From positions 62,001 to 126,000 of the forward strand of contig CABRHH010000003.1 of the NCBI GenBank assembly GCA_902470695.1: a stretch of DNA of 64,000 nt, in the 5' to 3' direction. How positions within the stretch are numbered: position 1 is the first letter of the stretch; every line of letters begins with the position of its first letter. The notes below the pieces were generated by a model, which saw only the letters and a list, made by a program, of their open reading frames with translations, ran no database searches and was not told the origin of the DNA. Positions 50,939-58,870 of the stretch are shown here, piece after piece. The DNA comes from an uncultured Collinsella sp. (GTDB lineage Bacteria > Actinomycetota > Coriobacteriia > Coriobacteriales > Coriobacteriaceae). The translations under genes and the position numbers were made by a program.

Positions 50939-53122
50939 CTACCCTGCGTGACGCACGCGAATCGAATCGCGCACGATACCCCGGCTCATCACATAGGTGA
51001 GCACGAAGTAGCCACCATAGCACAGAAGGAAGATCGCGCAGGTAAACCCAACCGTACCGCCAATCGACATGTGTCCGAACAGTTCGATGATCTCAATCAC
51101 CACGTGCAGCGCCACCAACGCATGCGCCACACCGACCACTAGGGGAAACACAAAGAACACCGTCTGTTGCGCCAGCACCGAGCGCATGATCTCGCGGTCG
51201 GACGTGCCGAGCTCGGACAGGATACGGCAGTTCTTCCCCGAATCCGCCACACCCGAAAGCTGCTGGATCGTCAGAATAGCCGCACATGCCATCACCAGCA
51301 CAAAGCCGATGTAGATTGCCAGGTAGCTCACCAGGCCGTTCATGGTATCGGAGCTTTTATACGACTCGACGCGCGTCATCTCCATGCCCCAGGCGCCAAT
51401 CTCCGCCCCGTCGTCATCCAGCACGTTGCCATACGTTCGTTCGCGGTGAATATGCTCATCGACCTCCTGTTCATTGGTACCCTTGGCATAGTTGCCCAGC
51501 AACGAGCTCATATACAGCGGCAGGCCCGCCTGCTCCACCAGCTCATCGGGCACCACGATCGTGCCCGAGTTCGAGCCCATCGGAGAATTGGAGAACGCGC
51601 TCGCCTGGTCGTCCACCTTGCTGGCCTGCGGATGCAGCGTATGGCCGCCGAAATCGATCGTCACGTCCTCGCCCATCACCGCATCGTAGATCGCGTTGAC
51701 CGACTTGCCCATGTCGCTCGTGATGATATAGCCGTCGTCGCCCAAATCAATCGCATCCAGCCCACGGAACGCCAGGTAGCGGCTGTAGTCGCTCTCCTTC
51801 ACGATCGCCATGCCCATCTCGGGGCTCGACGAATCCCCCGACGAAACACCCTGGGGCAGCGGCATATCCACCGCTTCCGCCAGGTCGTTGAGCGAAACGA
51901 GCGGACCGGTTGCACCCACAGGCGTGGAGTCGTAGGTATCGACCTGCACGTATGAGCCGAGCACGTCCGCCAAATCGAACGCCTCCCCGCTACCGTCCGC
52001 ATAGGTGTCGTTCTTGCTCGCGGCCACGATGTCCACCGGCTGAGTGGCCCGAGCCATCGGCAGGCCCGTCGACCCATCCATGCCGTCGCTGTTCGCAACC
52101 GCCTTCGGCGAGAAGTACATGAGCACGCGCGAATAGTCACCCGGGTTGCAGCGCTCCAGGCTCGTGTTCATCACGCTGACGATCGACATGCCGCTCGTCA
52201 CGCTCGTGATAGCCAAAAACAGGATCATCGCGATGACGGCCATCGAGAGGCTCACCGTGTTCACCTTGGCCGCAAGCTGGCGCACCGTGAACATGTTGAG
52301 CCCGCGCCAATACAGCCCGCGCGCACCCTGCAGCACCTTGAGCAAAAAGCCCGACATGCCGAAGAAGAACAGCAGCGTGCCCACAACCACCATGAGCGTG
52401 GTGATGCCGAAGGCTCTCATGGCCATTTCGTCGCCGTCCATGGGCATGCCATCGTTCAGCAGGCGCACGTATGCCACCACGATCAGCGCCAGGCCCACCA
52501 CGAAGATCACCGCCGAGATCAGCGGGTTGCGCGTCTTGATGGCCTCGTTGCGACGGTCGGCGCTCATGAGGTCAATCACCTTGGCGCGCCGCACCACACG
52601 CAGGTTGAACAGCAGCGTGACGGCGAAGATCGCACCCAGGCACGCCACCGTGATGATCAGGGCGTTCCAGGAGAAGAAGAAGTGGAAGTTCGCAATCTGC
52701 GTCTTGAACAGCGACGCGGTGAAAAACGTCATGAGCTGGGAGAACATCACGCCCAGCACCAGGCCGAGCACCAGCGCCGCACCCGAGACGATCGCCGTCT
52801 CCAGCGCCATGATGCGCGCCACCTGGCCGCGCCCCATGCCGAGCACCTGATACAAGCCGAATTCCTTCTTGCGGCGCTTCATGATGAAGTTGTTCGCATA
52901 CACCATGAGAAAGCCCATGACCAAGGCGAGGAACAGGGTCAGACTGCTGATGATGCCACCGAACAGCTCGGACAGGCCCTTCTCCATGCTCACAAAGTCA
53001 ACTTGGATCGAAACCGTGTTGAACGCGTAGAACACCGTCACGGCAAGCGTGAGCGTCAGCAGGTAGACCAGGTAATCCTTGCCCGCGCGGCGCACGTTGC
53101 CCCAAGCGAGCTTACAAAGCAT
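50939..53122 (-). CDS. FtsX-like ABC permease (BceB type)
   Basis: 727 residues. About ten transmembrane helices: one N-terminal, three in the first FtsX block, a middle pair, and a C-terminal FtsX block, with a large extracytoplasmic domain between about 320 and 580. This is the layout of BceB/VraG-type transporters that detect and remove cell-wall-active peptides. The ATG lies inside the end of the ATPase gene (11-nt overlap). No BceRS-type two-component system is next to it, so signalling must be encoded elsewhere or be absent. A GC-rich hairpin (about 50909-50940) overlaps its stop. Confidence 0.92.
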   Translation of the reverse strand: MLCKLAWGNVRRAGKDYLVYLLTLTLAVTVFYAFNTVSIQVDFVSMEKGLSELFGGIISSLTLFLALVMGFLMVYANNFIMKRRKKEFGLYQVLGMGRGQVARIMALETAIVSGAALVLGLVLGVMFSQLMTFFTASLFKTQIANFHFFFSWNALIITVACLGAIFAVTLLFNLRVVRRAKVIDLMSADRRNEAIKTRNPLISAVIFVVGLALIVVAYVRLLNDGMPMDGDEMAMRAFGITTLMVVVGTLLFFFGMSGFLLKVLQGARGLYWRGLNMFTVRQLAAKVNTVSLSMAVIAMILFLAITSVTSGMSIVSVMNTSLERCNPGDYSRVLMYFSPKAVANSDGMDGSTGLPMARATQPVDIVAASKNDTYADGSGEAFDLADVLGSYVQVDTYDSTPVGATGPLVSLNDLAEAVDMPLPQGVSSGDSSSPEMGMAIVKESDYSRYLAFRGLDAIDLGDDGYIITSDMGKSVNAIYDAVMGEDVTIDFGGHTLHPQASKVDDQASAFSNSPMGSNSGTIVVPDELVEQAGLPLYMSSLLGNYAKGTNEQEVDEHIHRERTYGNVLDDDGAEIGAWGMEMTRVESYKSSDTMNGLVSYLAIYIGFVLVMACAAILTIQQLSGVADSGKNCRILSELGTSDREIMRSVLAQQTVFFVFPLVVGVAHALVALHVVIEIIELFGHMSIGGTVGFTCAIFLLCYGGYFVLTYVMSRGIVRDSIRVRHAG

Positions 53123-53957
53123 CGGAACCCTCCCCGCCCATCATGGCCACGACCTCCATAATGCGGTCGAAGAAGGCGCGGCGGTCCGTGTCGCCGCGGC
53201 GCAGCTCGGTGAAGATGCGCCCATCGCGGATGAACAGCACGCGCTCGGTGTAGCTTGCCGCGAAGCTGTCGTGCGTGACCATGAGCACCGTTGCCTGGTA
53301 CTGCCGGTTCATGACCTCGAAGCTCTCGAGCAGCAGGCGCGCGTTTTTGGAGTCGAGCGCGCCGGTGGGCTCGTCGGCCATGATGATCGCCGGGTCGGTG
53401 ACCAGCGCGCGGGCGGCCGCCACGCGCTGCTGCTGACCGCCCGACATCTGATACGGGTACTTGTCGAGCACCTGTGAGATGTTGAGGCGCTGGGCGGTTT
53501 GCTCCACGCGCGCGAGCACCTCGCGGGCCGGCACACGTGCGATGGTGAGCGGCAGGGCGATATTCTCGCGCGCCGTCAGGGTGTCGAGCAGGTTGGAGTC
53601 CTGGAAGATGAAGCCCAGCTGCTCGCGGCGGAACTTGGTGAGCTTGGCGGCCTTCATGCGCGTCACGTCCGCACCCATGACGGACACCGTGCCGCTGGTG
53701 ACCGTGTCGATGGTGGACACGCAGTTCAGCAACGTCGACTTGCCCGAGCCCGAGGCGCCCATGATGCCCACGAACTCTCCCTTGTTCACCGCAAACGACA
53801 CGTCGGCCAAGGCGCGCGTCACGTTGTTCCGGCTGCCGTACACCTTCTCCACGTGCGAGACCTGCAACACGGGCATGCCCGCCCCGCCGCCCGCGGCCGC
53901 CGTGCCCGCCTGTCCGGCGCCCTGCATCATATGCGCGCCCACTGCGCCTTGTGCCAT
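53112..53957 (-). CDS. ABC transporter ATP-binding protein (BceA type)
   Basis: 281 residues; the first 27 are Gly/Ala-rich and unconserved, so the functional protein may start at residue 28 (MPVLQVSHVEKVYG). Walker A GASGSGKST, Q-loop GFIFQDSNLL, signature MSGGQQQRVAAARAL, Walker B AIIMADEPTGALD, and H-loop VTHD. MacB/LolD/BceA subgroup. Start at 53957 with AAGGGA. Confidence 0.94.
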   Translation of the reverse strand: MAQGAVGAHMMQGAGQAGTAAAGGGAGMPVLQVSHVEKVYGSRNNVTRALADVSFAVNKGEFVGIMGASGSGKSTLLNCVSTIDTVTSGTVSVMGADVTRMKAAKLTKFRREQLGFIFQDSNLLDTLTARENIALPLTIARVPAREVLARVEQTAQRLNISQVLDKYPYQMSGGQQQRVAAARALVTDPAIIMADEPTGALDSKNARLLLESFEVMNRQYQATVLMVTHDSFAASYTERVLFIRDGRIFTELRRGDTDRRAFFDRIMEVVAMMGGEGSDAL

Positions 53958-54060
53958 GATCGAATCCCTTCGTTCGGTGGTTCACTTCGATCATACATAC
54001 TCGCCAAAACGACGCGCGCCAGCCATCGATTCGCCTTACGCTGCGGTTACCCTTTTGTAA

Positions 54061-54168
54061 GGTTGCGAGAGCCCAGGAGGCTACGGGAGCCGTGGGGTTG
54101 CGGGGGCCCGGGAGGCTGCGAAGACCGGGGGATTGCGGGGGCCGAAGGGCTGCGGGGGCCGGGCGACG
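54061..54168. repeat. 17-18-bp minisatellite, six units
   Basis: Units of GGCTGCGGGGGCCGGGAG type between the divergent ABC and MutT-Vsr genes. The spacer 53958-54309 otherwise holds only a possible promoter (54230-54248). Confidence 0.75.
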
Positions 54169-54229
54169 CCAACGCAAGCAACCGTCCGCCCGGAGCCCGC
54201 CCCAGACCACGCAGGCAAGCGCCGACGCG

Positions 54230-54248
54230 GTCCGCTATAGTATCGGAC
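54230..54248 (+). promoter_or_regulatory. Putative -10 within a small palindrome, upstream of mutT-vsr
   Basis: TATAGT (54236-54241) flanked by GTCCG and CGGAC inverted arms, about 70 nt before the gene. No clear -35. Confidence 0.35.
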
Positions 54249-54309
54249 GGACAAGCACGCACCGAACACACCACACGCCCCAACCCCATCGAGCAGAAAC
54301 GGAGTCGCC

Positions 54310-55599
54310 ATGAAAACCGTTCGCGTAGCCGCAGGCATCATTCAGCGCGGCCACGGCACCGGCGAGGTGCTGGCGGTACAGCGCGGCTACGGCTCCATGG
54401 CCGGCATGTGGGAGTTCCCCGGCGGCAAGATCGAGAGCGGGGAAACCGCCGAGGACGCCTGCAAACGCGAGCTCTACGAGGAGCTCAAGGTGCGTATCAC
54501 CAACCTGCGCGATTTCTACACCGTAGAGTACGACTACCCCGATTTCCACCTCTCCATGCAGTGTTTCTTCTGCTCGCTTGCCCCCGGCGAGGGCGAGCCG
54601 GCGCGCAGCGACCGGCAGCAGGACATCCGCTGGGTACCGCGTCGCTCCCTTGCCACGCTCACCTGGATGCCTGCCGACACCGGCCTGGTCGAGGCGCTTT
54701 CCGCCGGTGCGGAAGAAGAGGGGCCCGCATCAACGAATGCCGCAGATGAGGGCTCTGCACGTAGAAATGCCGCAGGTAAGGATGCCCCGGCCGAGGGCTC
54801 TGCGGGTTCATCACCCGCAGCGGATACCGAGGGCCCTGCGGGCTCATCACCCGCGACGGACGCCGAGAGAGCGGCAAGCTCATCACCCGCGACGGATGCC
54901 GGCGCCTCGGCACCAGCTGGCGGGACCAGCGCCGCCGCGAGCCCTCGGCCCCGCGCCGCCAAGCGTGCGAAACGCACCAAGCGCAGCCGGAGCACCGCAA
55001 AACCCGGTCTGCTGGACGGCATCGACACCTCCGACCTCTCGGCTTCAGAAACCGAACTCGTCCGCCGGCGCGCCGCCATCCGCAAGTCCATGCAAGGCAA
55101 CAAACGCGCCGACACCAAACCCGAGATGCTCGTGCGCCAACGCCTGAGGCAGGCCGGCCTCACCGGCTACCGCTTGCAGTGGAAGCAGGCTCCGGGCCGA
55201 CCCGACATCGCCTTCCCGGGACGGCGCATCGCCATCTTCGTCAACGGCTGCTTTTGGCACCGTTGCCCGCACTGCAACCCCAGCACGCCCAAGCGCAACG
55301 TCGAGTTTTGGGAGGCGAAGTTCCGGCGCAACGTCGAGCGCGATGCCCGCGCCCTCGCCGAGCTGAAAGAGCTCGGCTGGCAGGCCATCGTGATCTGGGA
55401 GTGCGAGCTCAAGCGCGACCGCATCGACGCCACCATGGAGCGCGTCGTGGACATCGTCCGTGCCGCCGGGCCAGCAGCCCGCACGAGCCATTCGAGCGCA
55501 AGCGACCTCCCCCATGAGCAGGGGGCCGCACACGCCGATGGGCAAGCGGCAGCAACCGACCCTGCGCGCACAACGGCTGGCGCAAACGAAGCTAAATAA
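54310..55599 (+). CDS. MutT-type Nudix hydrolase fused to Vsr mismatch endonuclease
   Basis: 429 residues. Domain 1 (about 1-135): Nudix hydrolase with a complete Nudix box (GKIESGETAED, then REL-x-EEL, residues 39-60) and VAAGIIQRGHGTGEVLAVQRG as in 8-oxo-dGTP hydrolases. Then a linker of about 120 residues with repeats of SSPATDAE/GSAGSSP type and a basic KRAKRTKRSR stretch. Domain 2 (about 262-375): Vsr, with TKPEMLVRQRL, GRPDIAFP (catalytic Asp), FVNGCFWHRCPHC (zinc/His), EFWEAKFRRNVERD and VIWECEL. A hydrophilic tail follows. No stop or frameshift interrupts the linker. CGGAG precedes the ATG. No cytosine methylase gene is adjacent. Confidence 0.92.
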   Translation: MKTVRVAAGIIQRGHGTGEVLAVQRGYGSMAGMWEFPGGKIESGETAEDACKRELYEELKVRITNLRDFYTVEYDYPDFHLSMQCFFCSLAPGEGEPARSDRQQDIRWVPRRSLATLTWMPADTGLVEALSAGAEEEGPASTNAADEGSARRNAAGKDAPAEGSAGSSPAADTEGPAGSSPATDAERAASSSPATDAGASAPAGGTSAAASPRPRAAKRAKRTKRSRSTAKPGLLDGIDTSDLSASETELVRRRAAIRKSMQGNKRADTKPEMLVRQRLRQAGLTGYRLQWKQAPGRPDIAFPGRRIAIFVNGCFWHRCPHCNPSTPKRNVEFWEAKFRRNVERDARALAELKELGWQAIVIWECELKRDRIDATMERVVDIVRAAGPAARTSHSSASDLPHEQGAAHADGQAAATDPARTTAGANEAK

Positions 55600-55697
55600 C
55601 CGCGCGCGGGCCGTTCGAGCGAACACAGGCGGGCGACAGCACAAGAGGGCAGCGTCCCGCCAACCACCGCCGCACCGACCCGCAGATAGGAGCACCC

Positions 55698-55952
55698 ATG
55701 CAGTTCACATCGTTGCAAGCCGAGGAGTTCGGCGACCTCCAGCGCCTGGTGGACGGCCTGTTTACCGGGCGCACCAGCATCGAGCGGCTGGACCTGATCG
55801 TCCAGGCCGAGATTCTCGACCTCGCGCCCGACCTGCTCGAAATCGTCAATCTGGTACCCCCGGGCACCTACGACCGCCAGCGCCTCTGCGACCAGATCAA
55901 CTCGGCGCTCGCAGCCCACGGCTGGGGCGCCACCTACGGCACCGTGGAGTAG
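55698..55952 (+). CDS. Small acidic conserved-looking protein, unknown function
   Basis: 84 residues, mostly helical: an N-terminal FTSLQAEEFGDLQRLVDGLF helix, LDLIVQAEILDLAPDLLEIV, then LVPPGTYDRQRLCDQINSALAAHGWG. No cysteine pair, signal or membrane segment. ATAGGAG ribosome site at good spacing supports expression. Located 98 nt after mutT-vsr on the same strand. The sequence looks like a short conserved family, but none was recognised. Confidence 0.75.
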   Translation: MQFTSLQAEEFGDLQRLVDGLFTGRTSIERLDLIVQAEILDLAPDLLEIVNLVPPGTYDRQRLCDQINSALAAHGWGATYGTVE

Positions 55953-56133
55953 CGAGCACGCCGCCCTGCCGGCCGCGATCGGCGCCGGCAGGGGCATATC
56001 GGGCAACCGTGGACGACGCGATGTCAGTGCATAGCAGGGGCGAAGGCTCTATCCACGCGAAGTCCCCCACAGACGAGCCGCTCGCCTTCGGCCCTCCGCC
56101 GGCGCCAGCAACCGTCTCGGTCCCGGCAGCCGC

Positions 56134-57660
56134 CTAGGCCCCTGTGCCAGCCGCGCCGACCCCGGCGCCCTCGGCCCCTGTGCCAGCTGTGCCGGTCTCG
56201 GTAGCCGCCTCGGCCGCAGCGGGCCCGGTGCCCTCGGCCCCAGATGTCGCACACACCTGCTTGGCCCGCGGAGCCGCCTTGGAGGCAGGGCGCGCGCTGG
56301 CCGGCTTGGCGTGCTTCTTGCACACCGACGCCATGAACGCCATGCCCACCGCCGCCGCGGTCACCGACGCCAGCAGGATCGCCGCCTTGGCAGCCAGAAG
56401 TTCCATCTCCTGCGCCGGGCCGGCAAACGCCAAGCCCGAAATCAAGATCGACATCGTAAAGCCGATGCCGCCCAAGATGCCCACGCCGGCGATGTGCCCC
56501 CACGTCACCCGGCGCGGCAGCTCACTCACGCCGGTCTTCACCAGCAAGAACGTCATCCCCACAATGCCCACGGGCTTGCCCAGCACCATGCCGAAGTAGG
56601 TGCCCAGCGCCACCGGGTCAAGCGCCAGCGCCACCGGGTCAACGCCCACCAGCCGCACCTGCGCGTTCACGAAGGCGAAGACGGGCAGAATCAAGAAGTT
56701 GACCGGCGTGGAAATCAGGCGCTCCAAGCGCATGAGCGGCGGCGTCACACGGTGCATCACCCGCTCGGCACCCAGAGTCGCGTGCGTGAAATCGTGCTGG
56801 CCCAGGATGTGCGCATCGTCGTCGTAGCGGTCGACCATCTGCGGCATGTACTCATGCAGCCAGTCGGACAGATGGTTCAGGTGAATACCCGAGCGCGCCG
56901 GCACGGCAAACGCCAGGATCACGCCCGCCAGCGTTGCGTGCACACCTGACTTGAACAGGCACAGCCACAGCACCAAGCCGCCCAGGACATAGGGCGCCAG
57001 GCGGAAGTGCTGCGTCTTGTTGAGCATGAACAGCACCGCCGTCACCAGACCGGCGCACGCCAGCCAGCGCAGATCGGGGCTCTGTCCGTAAAACAGCGCG
57101 ATCGCGGCGATGGAAATCAGATCGTCGGCGATGGCCAGGGTGGAGAAGAACACGCGGACCGCCGGGGGCACGCGCTTGCCCAAAAGCGATAGCACGCCCA
57201 GGGCGAACGCGATGTCGGTTGCCATGGGGATCGCCCAGCCCTCCACGGTGCCGCCCTTGTTGAGCAGCACGTAGATGGTTGCCGGCACCACCACGCCGCC
57301 CACCGCCGCCAGCATGGGCAGCAGGGCCTGCGCGGGGCGTTTGAGCTCGCCGACCGTCATCTCGAACTTGAGCTCGATGCCCACCAGCAAAAAGAAGATG
57401 GCCATGAGGAAATCGTTGACGAACAGCTCGATGGACATGGATGCGGTCAGGCTGCCGATGCCGATGGTGACAGGCTCCATCAACGCGTGGTGGATGGCGC
57501 TGTAGGCGTCGGTATTCGCGCAGATCACCGCGGCAACCGCCGCCAGCACCATCACCGCAGCGGCGACCGTGCCGTTCTCGGTGATGCGTTCGCGCATGTC
57601 GCGCCGATCGAGGCGACGGCGCTGGGTTTCGCTGAACAGCTGGCTGCGGGTCTGGTCCAT
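56134..57660 (-). CDS. nhaA: Na+/H+ antiporter NhaA
   Basis: 508 residues: a ~440-residue NhaA core plus an Ala/Gly/Thr-rich tail of about 60 that is unusual for the family. Core motifs: VNDFLMAIFFLLVGIELKFE, PMATDIAFALGVLSLLGKRVP with the paired-aspartate region (ATDIAFA) and LAIADDL, and GIGFTMSIL. Expels Na+ or Li+ in exchange for protons. AAGGAG at 5 nt from the ATG. The leader contains two strong hairpins (see 57677-57751). Confidence 0.95.
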   Translation of the reverse strand: MDQTRSQLFSETQRRRLDRRDMRERITENGTVAAAVMVLAAVAAVICANTDAYSAIHHALMEPVTIGIGSLTASMSIELFVNDFLMAIFFLLVGIELKFEMTVGELKRPAQALLPMLAAVGGVVVPATIYVLLNKGGTVEGWAIPMATDIAFALGVLSLLGKRVPPAVRVFFSTLAIADDLISIAAIALFYGQSPDLRWLACAGLVTAVLFMLNKTQHFRLAPYVLGGLVLWLCLFKSGVHATLAGVILAFAVPARSGIHLNHLSDWLHEYMPQMVDRYDDDAHILGQHDFTHATLGAERVMHRVTPPLMRLERLISTPVNFLILPVFAFVNAQVRLVGVDPVALALDPVALGTYFGMVLGKPVGIVGMTFLLVKTGVSELPRRVTWGHIAGVGILGGIGFTMSILISGLAFAGPAQEMELLAAKAAILLASVTAAAVGMAFMASVCKKHAKPASARPASKAAPRAKQVCATSGAEGTGPAAAEAATETGTAGTGAEGAGVGAAGTGA

Positions 57661-57676
57661 GGCACTCCTTCACACA

Positions 57677-57751
57677 GGGCGCGGCGCCCGATGTGCTGCG
57701 CATCGAGCGCCGCGCCCCTACCGGTGCCCGCCTGCCTGCAGGCAGGCGGGC
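57677..57751 (-). promoter_or_regulatory. Structured 5' leader of nhaA
   Basis: Hairpin 1: GCGCCGCGCCC / GGGCGCGGCGC, 11 bp (57677-57687 with 57707-57717), with an inner CGATG/CATCG stem, ending 9 nt before the Shine-Dalgarno. Hairpin 2: the perfect 26-bp palindrome GCCCGCCTGCC-TGCA-GGCAGGCGGGC (57726-57751). Such stacked stems in front of a ribosome site suggest translational or attenuation control. The remaining spacer to 58090 contains only the terminator of the next operon. Confidence 0.5.
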
Positions 57752-57956
57752 CTTCTTCTTCAAACGCTTCGCATCCATGGTACCCATAGGCAGCATGCTG
57801 CCCCCTCGAGCGCGCACCCGACTACAAACCGAATCCAAAAACCCAGTGAGGCACAGGTGATTGGCTCTGCTGCGCGGCGCCTGTACGCCAACGCCCGCGG
57901 CACCCCAATAGCAGATTGCAGAGCTGCCGTTGCGTCCATGGCATCCATGTTTCCCG

Positions 57957-58013
57957 GCCAAAAGAAAGCCTCCCATTCCTCGAACTTAACTTTCTGTCCA
58001 AGAAATGGGAGGC
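57957..58013 (-). terminator. Rho-independent terminator of the cellobiose-type PTS operon
   Basis: Minus strand: GCCTCCCATT / AATGGGAGGC 10-bp stem with a 26-nt loop, followed by TTTCTTTT; 77 nt after the EIIA stop. Confidence 0.8.
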
Positions 58014-58089
58014 GGCTCACTCCGGCGGGGCCCTTCCAAACACGTTCTCTTCGGTTGTTGCGGCGCACAGCCTGTGCGCTCGGCAGCCG

Positions 58090-58437
58090 CTATGCCAGCT
58101 TGGCGCGCAGCTCCCGCAGCTCACGATGCACGTCAACCAGATTCAGCGCCATGAGCTTCACGGTCTCGGCGCTTGCCATCTGGTCCTCGGCGTGCAGCAG
58201 GATCAGCGGGGCCACCGGCTCGCGCTCGCCCGCGGCATCGGCCTGCAGCAACCTCATATGCGCCTCGTGCCCGCTGCCGTACGCCGCGTCACCCTGACGG
58301 ATCAGCTCGTCAACCGCATCGAAGTCGCCGTCCTTGGCCTTTCTGACCGCCTCGACGTACATCGACTTCGCCGCGCCCACATAGGAGATGATCTCGAAGC
58401 AGGTCATCTGCAGCGCTTCCATGTCCTCAGCCATCAC
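58090..58437 (-). CDS. PTS EIIA component, lactose/cellobiose family
   Basis: 115 residues, all-helical EIIA-Lac/Cel type. The phosphorylated His is in LILLHAEDQM; AYGSGHEAHMRLLQ is also typical. Start either GTG at 58437 or ATG at 58434; the upstream EIIB stop is 6 nt away and an AGGGG ribosome site serves both. Last gene of the operon. Confidence 0.94.
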   Translation of the reverse strand: MMAEDMEALQMTCFEIISYVGAAKSMYVEAVRKAKDGDFDAVDELIRQGDAAYGSGHEAHMRLLQADAAGEREPVAPLILLHAEDQMASAETVKLMALNLVDVHRELRELRAKLA

Positions 58438-58443
58438 GCGCCC

Positions 58444-58749
58444 CTAACCGATCTTCGCCATCGCAGCGTCGATGATGCCCGCGGCGTTCATGCGGCCGTA
58501 ATCGACCATGGCGATCACCTCGACCGGGATGTTCTTTCCGGCGCACGCCTGCTCGAAGTCCGCCTTTGTGTAGCCGATCTGGGGTCCGAGCAGGATGATG
58601 TCCGCCTCGTCGATGTGGTCCATCGCCTCGTTGAGCGGGCGCGCCTCGATCTCAACCTCAAGGGCGCGCGTCTCGGCCTCCTTCTGCATCTTCTGCACCA
58701 GCAGGCTGGTCGACATCCCGGCGTTGCAGCACAGCATAATCTTCTTCAT
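58444..58749 (-). CDS. PTS EIIB component, cellobiose family
   Basis: 101 residues from the ATG at 58749 (GGGAG upstream). The phosphorylated cysteine is in IMLCCNAGMSTS. Also IILLGPQIGYTKADFE and the C-terminal YGRMNA, as in CelA/ChbB. Phosphorylated by the adjacent EIIA; passes the phosphate to cellobiose or another beta-glucoside entering through EIIC. Confidence 0.95.
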   Translation of the reverse strand: MKKIMLCCNAGMSTSLLVQKMQKEAETRALEVEIEARPLNEAMDHIDEADIILLGPQIGYTKADFEQACAGKNIPVEVIAMVDYGRMNAAGIIDAAMAKIG

Positions 58750-58870
58750 GGTGAACTCCCATCGGTCATGGCCGGGCACGGGGGATGTGCCCGGCACAAG
58801 TCTCTTCCTTCACGCCGCATGAGGCAACACGTGCAGGTTGCCGTGCGGTCGGCAGCTTCCTGCGCCCAGC

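Noticed and set aside
50370..50951. Arg/Pro-rich frames across the 31/34-bp array
   Set aside because: All three plus-strand frames are open at once because of the repeat composition; none has a ribosome site or recognisable domain.
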